A stretch of 64,000 nt of DNA from Janthinobacterium sp. PAMC25594 (GTDB taxonomy: Bacteria > Pseudomonadota > Gammaproteobacteria > Burkholderiales > Burkholderiaceae_D): positions 62,001 to 126,000 of the forward strand of contig NZ_CP080377.1 of assembly GCF_019443505.1 (NCBI RefSeq), in the 5' to 3' direction. Positions 52,555-61,475 of this stretch are shown in pieces. A program made the translations under genes and the position numbers. How positions within the stretch are numbered: position 1 is the first letter of the stretch; every line of letters starts with the position of its first letter. The notes beneath the pieces were generated by a model. That model had not been told where the DNA came from, searched no databases, and worked only from the letters and a program-made list of their open reading frames with translations.

Positions 52555-53880
52555 ATGGAAACCTTGTCCAAGGGTCAGCGCTTGCCGCTGGCCAATCTCG
52601 TTCCCGACGGCGTGCTGGAAATCGGCGTCGCCGCGCAGGGCCTGGCGCTCGACGTGGCCTGTTTCGGTCTCGATGCGGCGGGCAAATTGTCCGACGAGCG
52701 CTACATGACCTTTTTCAACCAGCCGCGCACGCCGTGCGGCGGCGTGGAAGCGCGTGCCGGCAGCGCTGGCGACACGGCTGAATTTGCCTTGCAGCTGGCG
52801 CGCTTGCCGGCCGGCATAGACCGCCTCGTCGTGACGGCGTCCATCGATGGCGGCGGCGTGATGTCGCAGCTGCAATCTGGCCACGTGCGCCTGCGGGCGG
52901 GCGGGCGCGAGCTGGCCCGCTTCGCGTTCGCGGGCAGTGATTTCGCACAGGAAAAAGCCGTCATGCTGGCTGAAATTTACCGCAAGGATGGCGGCTGGCG
53001 CTGCATGGCCGTGGGCCAGGGTTTCAATGGCGGCCTCGATGCGCTGGTGCGCCATTTCGGCGGCGAAGTCGACCAAGTCGCTCCTGCGGCGGCTTCGGCA
53101 ATTCAGCAAGCGAAGATCAACCTGGAAAAGCGGGTTGAACGCGAGGCGCCGCAGCTGGTCAGCCTGGTCAAGCAGGCGGGCGTGTCGCTGCAAAAAGTGG
53201 GCCTGCTTGACCACCGCGCCAAGGTGTGTCTGTGCCTCGATATTTCCGGCTCCATGGGACGGCTATATAAGGAGGGGCTGGTACAGCGCTTTGCCGAGCG
53301 CATCCTGGCCTTGGGCTGCAAGTTCGACGACGATGGCGAGATCGACGTTTTTCTGTTTGGCAAGAACGTCCACCATCCGGCGCCGATGGCCTTGAGTAAC
53401 TGCAATACCTACGTGGGCCAGGCCATACAGCGCCATCCGCTGGAAGGCGACACGCGCTATGGCGCCGCCATGCAGGCGATCCGCGCGTTTTATTTCCCGG
53501 ACAAGGCCGGCGGCGAGCGCACGCGGCCCGTCGCGGCCGAGCTGCCCGTGTACGTGATGTTCGTCACCGACGGCGGCACCAGCGACCAGGCGACAACGGA
53601 GAAGCAATTGCGCTGGGCCAGCAATGAACCCATCTTCTGGCAATTCATGGGTATCGGCAAGGGGCGCAAGTCGAAAAGCAAGTTCCTCGCCGCCTTTGCC
53701 GATTCGGATTTTCCCTTCCTGGAAAAGCTCGACGAGTTGCAGGGACGCCTGGTCGACAATGCCAATTACTTTTCCGTCAGCTCGCCCGACGAGCACAGCG
53801 ATGCGGAGCTGTACGATCTGCTGATGACGGAATATCCGGGCTGGCTGAAACTGGCGCGTAGCAATGGCTTGCTGAGGTAG
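52555..53880 (+). CDS. TerF-like protein: TerD domain plus vWA domain
   Basis: A 441-aa protein. Residues 1-175 are a diverged TerD domain very similar to that of the preceding gene; residues 215-435 are a von Willebrand A domain with the MIDAS motif DISGSMG, the Thr of EGDTRYGAAM and the Asp of FVTDGGTSD. This architecture is that of TerF. It begins nine bases after the previous stop with AGGAGGCACTG as ribosome site, so the two are co-translated. It may bind its partners through a metal-dependent vWA contact. Confidence 0.82.
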   Translation: METLSKGQRLPLANLVPDGVLEIGVAAQGLALDVACFGLDAAGKLSDERYMTFFNQPRTPCGGVEARAGSAGDTAEFALQLARLPAGIDRLVVTASIDGGGVMSQLQSGHVRLRAGGRELARFAFAGSDFAQEKAVMLAEIYRKDGGWRCMAVGQGFNGGLDALVRHFGGEVDQVAPAAASAIQQAKINLEKRVEREAPQLVSLVKQAGVSLQKVGLLDHRAKVCLCLDISGSMGRLYKEGLVQRFAERILALGCKFDDDGEIDVFLFGKNVHHPAPMALSNCNTYVGQAIQRHPLEGDTRYGAAMQAIRAFYFPDKAGGERTRPVAAELPVYVMFVTDGGTSDQATTEKQLRWASNEPIFWQFMGIGKGRKSKSKFLAAFADSDFPFLEKLDELQGRLVDNANYFSVSSPDEHSDAELYDLLMTEYPGWLKLARSNGLLR

Positions 53881-53940
53881 CGTAAAGGTCATCGGATGAG
53901 GCTGTACGACCACAAGTGGAAGAGATTTGTAAATTGAAGT

Positions 53941-53963
53941 AAATAACAATGGTTCGCATTTGC
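53941..53963. promoter_or_regulatory. Possible Fur box upstream of the TonB-dependent receptor
   Basis: The stretch AATAACAATGGTTCGCATT is an imperfect dyad that, on the other strand, reads AATGCGAAC-N-ATTGTTATT, like Fur sites described in Bordetella and relatives. It is about 105 bases before the receptor start. Only about half of the E. coli consensus positions match, so this is tentative. Confidence 0.4.
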
Positions 53964-54067
53964 TTTGCGCAATGGAGTCGTGGCATGCTTGAGCTGTGCC
54001 CCCACATGTGCCCTCACGCCGCGGCGTAGTGCCTCATCCGTAGCGTCTCGATTATTTTTTTAAGCAA

Positions 54068-56353
54068 ATGCATAAAATCCTCTTTCACTGTCTGGCGGGC
54101 GGCAGCCTGCTCGTCTCGGGCGCCGCTGTCCAGGCGCAAACCGGCACCGGCGACGCCGTCGTCAAGCCCGCAGCAGCACCAGTGTCGGCCAAGGCGCCCG
54201 TCGCCGAGTCTACGCCTTCCGTCAGCGTGACGGCCGAACGTCCCACGGGCCGCATCGACCGGCAAGTCTACGACGTCAAATCCGATGTGGGCAGCAGCAA
54301 CGGCACGGCGGCCGATGCGCTCAACAATGTGCCATCGGTGGCCGTCGATCCCGACGGTTCCGTGTCCTTGCGCGGCAGCAGCAATGTGCAGATATTGATC
54401 GATGGCAAGCCGTCGGCCATGCTGCAGGGCGATGCGCGCGGCGCCACCCTGAACGCCATGGCGGCCGACGATATCGAATCGGTGGAAGTGATCAACAATC
54501 CCGGTGCCCAGTTCGGCAACGAAGCCGGTGGCGGCCCGATCCTGAACCTGGTGATGCGGCGCAACCGCAAGCCGGGCGGCTTTGCCACCGTCAACGCGAA
54601 TGCGGGCATCGCCGGACGCTACAACAGTTCCGTCTCCGGCAGCTACAACGAAGGGCCGTGGGGCTACCAGGGCGGCATCAATGTGCGCCATGACGGCCGC
54701 AATTCCGTTGGCGAGGTCAGCCGCGAGCGCCTGGAGCGTGGCACAGACGCCTTCGCCGCCAGCAGCCAGCAGTCCACCAGCAATGGCTTGAACGACTCGC
54801 TGGGTTTGCACGGTACGGTGAATTACAACCTGAACACCAACGACACCCTGGCCGCCAGCGTGTCGTATAACGGGCGCAGCAACGACCAGCGTTCGCTCGA
54901 CCGCTACATCAATGGCGACAGCACGGGTAGCACCATCGGCGACTATGTGCGCAGTACCGTGCGCAATGGCGACAGCCGCAATTACAGCTGGGGTGCGCGC
55001 TACGACCACAAGGGCGAGTTGCCGGGCGAAACCCTCAAAATCGACCTGCGCGTGTCATCCTCGACCAACGAGAGCGACAGCGATTACGTCAATACCTACG
55101 CGGTGAAGCCCTTGAACGCCTTCGATAGCCGCGCGCGCCAGCACAGCGAGACGGGCAACCGCATTGTCGACTTCAGCGGCGACTATGAGCGTCCGCTGGC
55201 GGGCGGCACGGCCAAGCTGGGCTACAAGGTGGCCGATAACAAGAGCAGTTTCGATACTTTATATACAGACATCAACCCGGCCAACCTGGCGGAGACCATC
55301 AACCCCATGCGCAGCAACCGTTTCGAGCTCGACGAGCGCACCATCGCGCTGTACGGCTCCTACCAGATGCGCCTGACCGAGCGCTGGGGCGCGCTGGCCG
55401 GCTTGCGTGCCGAATATACGGACTTGAACGTGCGCCAGATCACGGGCGGCGTCGAGGCCGGCAACAACTACGTCAACTACATCCCCAGCCTGTTCGCCAC
55501 GTATAAAGTCAGCGACGAGAGCAATTTGCGCTTCAGCTATGCGCACCGCCTGCGTCGCCCCAGCGCGGGCGACCTGAACCCGTACGTAATCTACCGCGAC
55601 GAGTTCAATGTGTCGGCCGGCAATCCGAAGCTGAAACCCACGCAGACGGATTCATTCGAGATCGGCTATGAAACCAAATTGTTTGGCCTGGAAAGCAGCT
55701 TGCGCGCCTACCACCGGCGCGACACGGATGCCATCGTCGATTACCGTTACTTTATCAGCGACAATGTGCTGCTGACCACGCGCGAAAACGGCGCAGGCAG
55801 CCATTCGAGCGGCCTGGAGTTCAGCGTCAGCGGCAAGCTGACGCCATCGCTGACCCTGAACACGAGCGGCAACCTGGCGCGCAGCCAGCAGACCAGTTCC
55901 GACGACCTGGGCAACCGCAGCACGCGCACGGCGAATGCCCTGAGCGGCCGCGCGCGCCTGAATTACCAGTTCGATGCGGCGAATCAGCTGCAGCTGGCCC
56001 TGCAAATGCAGGGCAAGATGCTGTCGGGGCAGGGTTATCGCTCGCCGAACAATACCTTGAATATGAGCTGGCGCCATACGGTGACGCCGCAGCTGAGCCT
56101 GGTCATGAACGTGACCGATGTGTTCAGCAGCAACAAGATGGAAACCGTCATCAACAGCGCTTCCCTGCGCGAGACGAGCACGCGGCGCTTTGATGGACGG
56201 ATGATTTATGTGGGGCTGTCGTACCGCCTGGGCGGTGCCACGTCGGCGGCGAAAGAGGGCGAGCGCGAACCGCGTTTCGGTCCGCCGGGCGGACGGGGGC
56301 CGGGTGGCCCTGGCGGTCCCGGCCCGGGTGGGCCGGGAGGCGAAGCAGGCTAG
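54068..56353 (+). CDS. TonB-dependent outer-membrane receptor
   Basis: A 761-aa outer-membrane receptor for energy-dependent uptake. It has a signal peptide (MHKILFHC to about VQAQ), a plug domain (about 45-165; VSLRGSSNVQILIDGKPSAM and IESVEVINNPGAQFGNEAGGG) and a beta barrel of alternating polar/aromatic strands to about residue 718. After the last strand (MIYVGLSYRLGG) comes a tail of over 30 residues rich in Gly and Pro, so the protein does not end in the usual aromatic residue. The substrate is not evident; the possible Fur box suggests iron. Its stop overlaps that of the convergent SUKH gene by three bases. Confidence 0.88.
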   Translation: MHKILFHCLAGGSLLVSGAAVQAQTGTGDAVVKPAAAPVSAKAPVAESTPSVSVTAERPTGRIDRQVYDVKSDVGSSNGTAADALNNVPSVAVDPDGSVSLRGSSNVQILIDGKPSAMLQGDARGATLNAMAADDIESVEVINNPGAQFGNEAGGGPILNLVMRRNRKPGGFATVNANAGIAGRYNSSVSGSYNEGPWGYQGGINVRHDGRNSVGEVSRERLERGTDAFAASSQQSTSNGLNDSLGLHGTVNYNLNTNDTLAASVSYNGRSNDQRSLDRYINGDSTGSTIGDYVRSTVRNGDSRNYSWGARYDHKGELPGETLKIDLRVSSSTNESDSDYVNTYAVKPLNAFDSRARQHSETGNRIVDFSGDYERPLAGGTAKLGYKVADNKSSFDTLYTDINPANLAETINPMRSNRFELDERTIALYGSYQMRLTERWGALAGLRAEYTDLNVRQITGGVEAGNNYVNYIPSLFATYKVSDESNLRFSYAHRLRRPSAGDLNPYVIYRDEFNVSAGNPKLKPTQTDSFEIGYETKLFGLESSLRAYHRRDTDAIVDYRYFISDNVLLTTRENGAGSHSSGLEFSVSGKLTPSLTLNTSGNLARSQQTSSDDLGNRSTRTANALSGRARLNYQFDAANQLQLALQMQGKMLSGQGYRSPNNTLNMSWRHTVTPQLSLVMNVTDVFSSNKMETVINSASLRETSTRRFDGRMIYVGLSYRLGGATSAAKEGEREPRFGPPGGRGPGGPGGPGPGGPGGEAG

Positions 56354-57393
56354 GCCGCCAGCGCGATCTCGTGCAGGAAGTAGATGAAATCGTCCGTATG
56401 GAGCTCGAAGCGCCATCCGCCCGTGCCATGTTCGGCGCGGTACACGGGCAAGTCGCCGTCGATGCTTCTTTCTTCCAGGTCCACGCAGTACGGGTCGCCG
56501 CCCGCATCGGCTATCACCACCAGCTTCGGCGGCCAGGCCGCGATTTTGCGAAGGCTCACGGCATGGACGGAGTAGCCGTGCTGGGCCTTGACCAGCTCGG
56601 CCGCGCCGTACAGGTGCAGGCCCTGGGGGAAGCGCTTGCCGTCGACATGCACGCGCAGCGGCGAATACCATTCCAGGAAGCGGCGGTAGATTTCCGGCAA
56701 GACCCAGTGCGCGTCGATCTCGGCCATGTCCGCGGCGCTGGCGAGCGTCAGCCAGTTCGACGGTTGCGCCAGGTCCTGTTCGCGCTGGCGCCGCAGCGCC
56801 AGTTTTCGCTCCAGGAAGGTGGCGGCCATTTCCAGGCGCGACAGCGGCCGGGTCAGCGTCTCATGCGTGACGGGCGCCTTGTAGCCGGCACCGTCAGGAT
56901 AGCCGTCCGCTTGCCAGGCCAGCACGGCATTGAGCCGCAGCTGCTCTGCCTTCCAGTGGCCGGGATCGGACGGCAAGCCCTGGTCAAACGGCTGGCGGCT
57001 GAACACGGCCAGGCTCTTGATCGCCTTGGCGCGCACTTCCAGGCGCGTGGCGCCGGACGCTGCCAGCGCCACCAGTGGCGCATACGCCTCCACGCCTGTA
57101 CTTTTCAGCAAGCCATCGACGCCCCAGTACGCCAGTGTGGGCTGCTCCAGTGCCCAGGCGAAAAAGGCCGCATGTTGACGGCCTTCCACCAGGTGCACGA
57201 TATCCGCCATCAAAAAGCTGCGCCAGTGCAGCAGTTGTCCATCGCGCGCATACGCCGTCAGGATATCGAGCACGGCCAGCCGGTCGTCGGGCGCATGCTT
57301 TTTCAGCAGCCGCTCTTTCAGCCGGGCGAACTTGCTGCCATCCGTTTCGTCAAACAGCTTGCGGTGCAGGGCGGCCAGCGGTGCGACCGCCAT
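56350..57393 (-). CDS. SUKH-domain protein with helical N-terminal half
   Basis: A 347-aa cytoplasmic protein. The first 200 residues are helical and repeat-like (HEAT-type appearance). The last 120 form a SUKH (SMI1/KNR4) fold: FLEWYSPLRV, LHLYGAAELVKAQHGY, KLVVIADAGGDPYCVDLEE and DDFIYFLHEIAL. SUKH proteins frequently act as immunity proteins against polymorphic toxins. Here the start overlaps the thyA stop (TGATG), and no toxin gene is visible, so the role is open. Confidence 0.7.
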   Translation of the reverse strand: MAVAPLAALHRKLFDETDGSKFARLKERLLKKHAPDDRLAVLDILTAYARDGQLLHWRSFLMADIVHLVEGRQHAAFFAWALEQPTLAYWGVDGLLKSTGVEAYAPLVALAASGATRLEVRAKAIKSLAVFSRQPFDQGLPSDPGHWKAEQLRLNAVLAWQADGYPDGAGYKAPVTHETLTRPLSRLEMAATFLERKLALRRQREQDLAQPSNWLTLASAADMAEIDAHWVLPEIYRRFLEWYSPLRVHVDGKRFPQGLHLYGAAELVKAQHGYSVHAVSLRKIAAWPPKLVVIADAGGDPYCVDLEERSIDGDLPVYRAEHGTGGWRFELHTDDFIYFLHEIALAA

Positions 57394-58367
57394 CAGACGG
57401 CCATTGCCGCCTTGATGGGCGCATGGTGTTCATAGCCTTCCAGCGAGAAATCCGACGGCTCGATCTTTTCCAGCCATTCCGGCTCGTACTTGCCCGTCTT
57501 CGCGTAGTCGGGCACGCGCTCGGAAATGACGAAACGGGGCGCCGGGAACGGCGTGCGCTTCAATTGTTCTTCCACCATGTCGAGGTGGTTTTCATAGATG
57601 TGCGCGTCGCCGATGAAATACGTGAACCAGCGCGGCGTGTAGCCGGTCAGGCGCGCCACCAGGTGCAGCAGGGCGGCGCCTTCGGCGATGTTGAACGGCG
57701 TGCCCAGGCCGATATCGTTGCTGCGCACATATAAACACAGCGAGATTTCGCGCGTGCTGGCGTTCGGGATGAACTGGTACAGCAAGTGGCAGGCGGGCAG
57801 GGTGACGGCGTCCAGCACGGCCGGGTTCCAGCCGTGGAACAGGATGCGCCGGCTGCCCGGGTTCGTCATGATGGTATCGAGGCACTCGCGCAACTGGTCG
57901 ACGGCCTTGTACAGCAGCACTTTTTGCACGCCATCCTCGACGAGGGGGGCGATCAAGGTAAAACCGTTCGCTTGCGCGTCGGCAATTTGCGCGGGCTGGT
58001 CGGCGGCCAGCAGTTTATACGCGGGCCACTGGCGCCATTGCACGCCGTACACGGGGCCCAGGTCATCCTCGCCTTCGCGGTAGGGATTGGCCAGCCATTG
58101 CGCGTTTTCATTGGCGTTCTGGTCCCATACCTTGCAGCCCAGCGCGCGGAACTCGGCCGCGTTGCGCGAGGCGCGCAAAAAGGCGCACAATTCGCCGATC
58201 ACGGATTTGAAAGCCAGTTTCTTGGTCGTCACGGCAGGGAAGTTGCCGTTGGCCAAGTCGAAACGCATCATGGCGCCCGGCACGCTCAGGGTGCGGATGC
58301 CCGTGCGGTTGTCTTGCCAGCTGCCCGTTTCGAGCACGGTCTTGATCAAATCTTGATATTGCTGCAT
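57393..58367 (-). CDS. thyA: Thymidylate synthase
   Basis: ThyA makes dTMP from dUMP and methylene-tetrahydrofolate. The 324-aa product is within the longer class of the family. Key regions are [13 protein letters not shown] (Arg loop), [12 protein letters not shown], the catalytic Cys in [25 protein letters not shown] and [11 protein letters not shown]. The ATG at 58367 follows GGAGAAATAC. It is translationally coupled with the SUKH gene by a TGATG overlap. Confidence 0.95.
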   Translation of the reverse strand: MQQYQDLIKTVLETGSWQDNRTGIRTLSVPGAMMRFDLANGNFPAVTTKKLAFKSVIGELCAFLRASRNAAEFRALGCKVWDQNANENAQWLANPYREGEDDLGPVYGVQWRQWPAYKLLAADQPAQIADAQANGFTLIAPLVEDGVQKVLLYKAVDQLRECLDTIMTNPGSRRILFHGWNPAVLDAVTLPACHLLYQFIPNASTREISLCLYVRSNDIGLGTPFNIAEGAALLHLVARLTGYTPRWFTYFIGDAHIYENHLDMVEEQLKRTPFPAPRFVISERVPDYAKTGKYEPEWLEKIEPSDFSLEGYEHHAPIKAAMAV

Positions 58368-58524
58368 GTATTTCTCCAACGGTAAGGATGGTGATTGTAA
58401 CGCAGGCGCGACAGGCGGGCTGCCGTCCGCACACATAAATGCGCTGCCGTTTCCCCTGCAAACATGACTCTGTGGTAATTTGTGTGTCCTTCAAGAAATA
58501 CACAGAAACGGCAGATGCTGCACC

Positions 58525-61287
58525 ATGTTCTTGCGACAATTTGTGAATAGTAATAACGCCGCCGTGGTGGAGATGAGCAGGGCCGACTTTCTCAAGGCTA
58601 ACCTGCGCCTGATCCTGGCCTGGCCCTTGCTGGGGCTGGTCTTGTGCGCGGTACTGTGGACGGCCACCTTGCTGCAGCTGGAGGCGGAAAAGAAGGTGGC
58701 GCAGCAGCAGGCGCTCGACAGCGTGTCTTCCCTGTCGAAAGCGTATGGCCAGTATCTGCTGCGCACGCTGGAACAGATGGATCAGCTGACCTTGCAGCTC
58801 AAGTATGAGTGGGAAAATTCGCGCGGCCAGCTGCGCCTCGATCAATTGAAGACGCAGGGCATGTATGCCTTGCCGCAATTTGCCATCGTCGCCATCCTCG
58901 ATCGCAAGGGCCACCCCGTGACGGCCACGGCGCCGCTGCAGCAGCTGCGCGTCAACGAGCGCAGCGATTTCCTGCTGCGCCACTGGCGCAGCAATTCCAG
59001 CGCGCTGCGCATCGCGCTGGGGAAGGCCATTGCCGCCAGCGAGGCCACGGTGCCCGGCACCGACGAAAGCCTCGTGCATTTCACGCGCCGGCTGGAAGAC
59101 GAGGATGGCAATTTTGACGGCGTGCTGCTCATTTCCATTCATTCCAGCTATTTTTCCGAATTCTATAACAGTGTCAATTTTGGCAAGTTCGGCATGTCCG
59201 CCATGGTGGGCGAGGAGGGCGAGCTATTCAGCACGCGCCTCGGTGCGCGCGTGTTGCCGACACAGAACGGTGAAGGCACGCCGTTTCTCGACACCAGCTT
59301 CCTGGAAACGGAGAGCGGCGCCATGCATTCTGGCGGCAGGATCGCTTTTTCCGACAAGCAAAGCCGTTATGTAGGCTGGCAGGCGCTGAAAGCCTATCCG
59401 TTTACGGCTGTGGTCGGCCTGTCGGACGGCGAAATGCTGCACCCCTACGAAGAAACGCGCACCATATATATCGGCATCGCGCTGGCCGTCACCGTGCTGC
59501 TGCTGGCCTTTGCCGCCGTCGCCACGGTGCTGTCGCTGCGCCTGGCGTGGCGCCACCACCAGTCCGAAGGCGTGCGCAATGCCTACCGCATGGCCACCGA
59601 AGGCACGAGCGACGGCTTTTACATCATTGCCGCCCTGCGCGGCGCGGATGGCAGCATCCTCGACTTCGAGATGGTCGACTGCAACGAGCCGGGCGCCCGC
59701 TACTTCGGCGTGCGGCGTGAACAATTGCTGGGCATGCGCCTGCAGTCGCGCGCCCATGAGCCGTATTTCCGCGATCTGATCCATAACTACCGGGCCGCCA
59801 TGCAGTCCGGCTTTTCCGAAGAAGAGATCGAGTTGCCAGAGGGCAACCCTTTCAAGCTGCGCTGGATACGCCGGCGCCTGGTGCGCAGCGGCGACCGCCT
59901 GGCCGTCACGCTGCAAGACATCAGCACGGCCAAGGAGCACGAACGTGACTTGCGCCGCCTGGCCAATGAAGACGGCTTGACGGGCTTGCCCAACCGCTAC
60001 TGGCTGCAGCAATTCCTGCCCGGCGCCCTGGGGCGCGCCGCCATCGCGGGGCAGATGCTGGCGCTGCTGTTCATCGACCTCGATGGTTTCAAGGATATCA
60101 ACGATACGCAGGGCCACGCCGAAGGCGACAAGGTGCTGCGCGCCGCCTCCTTGCGCCTGAAGGCCGTGCTGCGGCCGGGCGACCATGTGGTGCGCCTGGG
60201 CGGCGACGAATTCGTCGTCGTGCTCGACCCGGTGGAGGACGACAGCCGCGCCGAACAGGTGGCGCAGCGCATCGCCATCGCCTTCGACGAACCGTTTTAC
60301 CTGGGCAGCGAACGCCACAAGATGGGCGCCTCGATCGGCATCAGCCTGTATCCGCGCGACGGCGCCGAGACGGAAGTGCTGCTGAAGAATGCCGATATCG
60401 CCATGTACGCCGTGAAAGTGGCGGGCAAGGGCCACCACCGCTTCTTCCAGCCGGAATTGTTCGAAACCATCCGCAACCGCCGCGAACTCGAGCAAAGCCT
60501 GGTGACGGCGCTGGAGCAGGACCAGTTCCTCGTCGTCTACCAGCCGCGGGTCGACGCCATGAGCGGCCAGTTGTGCAGCATGGAGGCGCTGGTGCGCTGG
60601 CACCACCCGCAGCATGGCATGGTGCCGCCGCTGGAATTCATCCCCGTGGCCGAGAGCAGCGGCCTGATTTCGCAGCTGGGCGAGGTCGTCATCGAGAAGG
60701 TCTGCCTGCAAATGGCGCGCTGGCAGGCCAGCGGGCTGGAACTGGTGCCCGTATCGATCAACGTCTCGGCGCGCCAGTTCGGCCGCGGCGACGTGCACCA
60801 GGTGCTGGCGTCCGCGCTGACGCGCCACCGCATCGATGCGCGGCTGATCGAGGTGGAAATCACGGAATCGGCCATGATGGATGAGCAGAACCGCGCCGTG
60901 GAGCAGCTGTCGGCCATCCGCGCGCTGGGCGTGCGTCTGCTGGTCGACGATTTCGGCACCGGCTATTCTTCGCTGTCGCAGCTGCAGAAGTTCGCCATGG
61001 ATGGCTTGAAGATCGACCGCGCCTTCACCATGGAGCTGGGCCGTTCGGAGCAGGGCGAGGTCTTCGTGCGCGCCATCCTGTCGATGGCGCATGCGCTGGG
61101 CATGAGCGTGGTGGCCGAAGGGGTGGAGACGCGCGAGCAGCTCGACATCCTGCGCGCGCTGCAATGCAACGAAGTGCAGGGCTATTTCATTTCGCGCCCC
61201 GTGCCGGCCGAACAGATGCTGGGGCTGATGCAGCAGCGCTTTCTGATACCGCTTCCAGCCCCCGTCATACCCCCTGCAGCCCCGTGA
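58525..61287 (+). CDS. Membrane GGDEF-EAL c-di-GMP protein with periplasmic sensor
   Basis: A 920-aa inner-membrane protein for c-di-GMP turnover. Membrane segment 1 (about 24-46) and 2 (about 308-332) flank a periplasmic domain resembling dCACHE sensors. Then come a PAS domain (about 350-470), a GGDEF domain with intact RLGGDEF (near 559) and an EAL domain with SMEALVRW (near 686), VEITESAMMD, LVDDFGTGYSSL and the catalytic ExVE (VVAEGVET). Both motifs are intact, so it could be bifunctional. Start is uncertain: 58525 chosen; an ATG at 58573 after GTGGAG is also reasonable. Confidence 0.9.
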   Translation: MFLRQFVNSNNAAVVEMSRADFLKANLRLILAWPLLGLVLCAVLWTATLLQLEAEKKVAQQQALDSVSSLSKAYGQYLLRTLEQMDQLTLQLKYEWENSRGQLRLDQLKTQGMYALPQFAIVAILDRKGHPVTATAPLQQLRVNERSDFLLRHWRSNSSALRIALGKAIAASEATVPGTDESLVHFTRRLEDEDGNFDGVLLISIHSSYFSEFYNSVNFGKFGMSAMVGEEGELFSTRLGARVLPTQNGEGTPFLDTSFLETESGAMHSGGRIAFSDKQSRYVGWQALKAYPFTAVVGLSDGEMLHPYEETRTIYIGIALAVTVLLLAFAAVATVLSLRLAWRHHQSEGVRNAYRMATEGTSDGFYIIAALRGADGSILDFEMVDCNEPGARYFGVRREQLLGMRLQSRAHEPYFRDLIHNYRAAMQSGFSEEEIELPEGNPFKLRWIRRRLVRSGDRLAVTLQDISTAKEHERDLRRLANEDGLTGLPNRYWLQQFLPGALGRAAIAGQMLALLFIDLDGFKDINDTQGHAEGDKVLRAASLRLKAVLRPGDHVVRLGGDEFVVVLDPVEDDSRAEQVAQRIAIAFDEPFYLGSERHKMGASIGISLYPRDGAETEVLLKNADIAMYAVKVAGKGHHRFFQPELFETIRNRRELEQSLVTALEQDQFLVVYQPRVDAMSGQLCSMEALVRWHHPQHGMVPPLEFIPVAESSGLISQLGEVVIEKVCLQMARWQASGLELVPVSINVSARQFGRGDVHQVLASALTRHRIDARLIEVEITESAMMDEQNRAVEQLSAIRALGVRLLVDDFGTGYSSLSQLQKFAMDGLKIDRAFTMELGRSEQGEVFVRAILSMAHALGMSVVAEGVETREQLDILRALQCNEVQGYFISRPVPAEQMLGLMQQRFLIPLPAPVIPPAAP

Positions 61288-61314
61288 TGGGCGAGAAAAA
61301 CAACGCTGTTTCAT

Positions 61315-61341
61315 AAAAAGAGCGAACGTTCGCTTTTTTTT
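61315..61341. terminator. Palindrome with T-run after the GGDEF-EAL gene
   Basis: The 14-base perfect palindrome AGCGAACGTTCGCT (61321-61334) is flanked by A5 and T8, so it can fold as a short intrinsic terminator. The same palindrome type (GAACGTTC core) is also typical of TetR-family operators, and it lies 140 bases upstream of a FadL-type gene, so a regulatory role is possible. Confidence 0.6.
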
Positions 61342-61475
61342 AAAAAATATTATATGCTTCGCTCATGCCGTCAGTGAATTGGAGTTCACGGCGGCAAGAA
61401 CAGTGCAAGACGGGTGAGGTTGAGCTACCCGAGACCATGTGACGAAGACACTTCATATAATAAAGAGAGACTAAC

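Noticed and set aside
61456..61461. TATAAT just before the FadL-type gene
   Set aside because: It would place the transcript start within a few bases of the ribosome site, so it is unlikely to be the -10 element.
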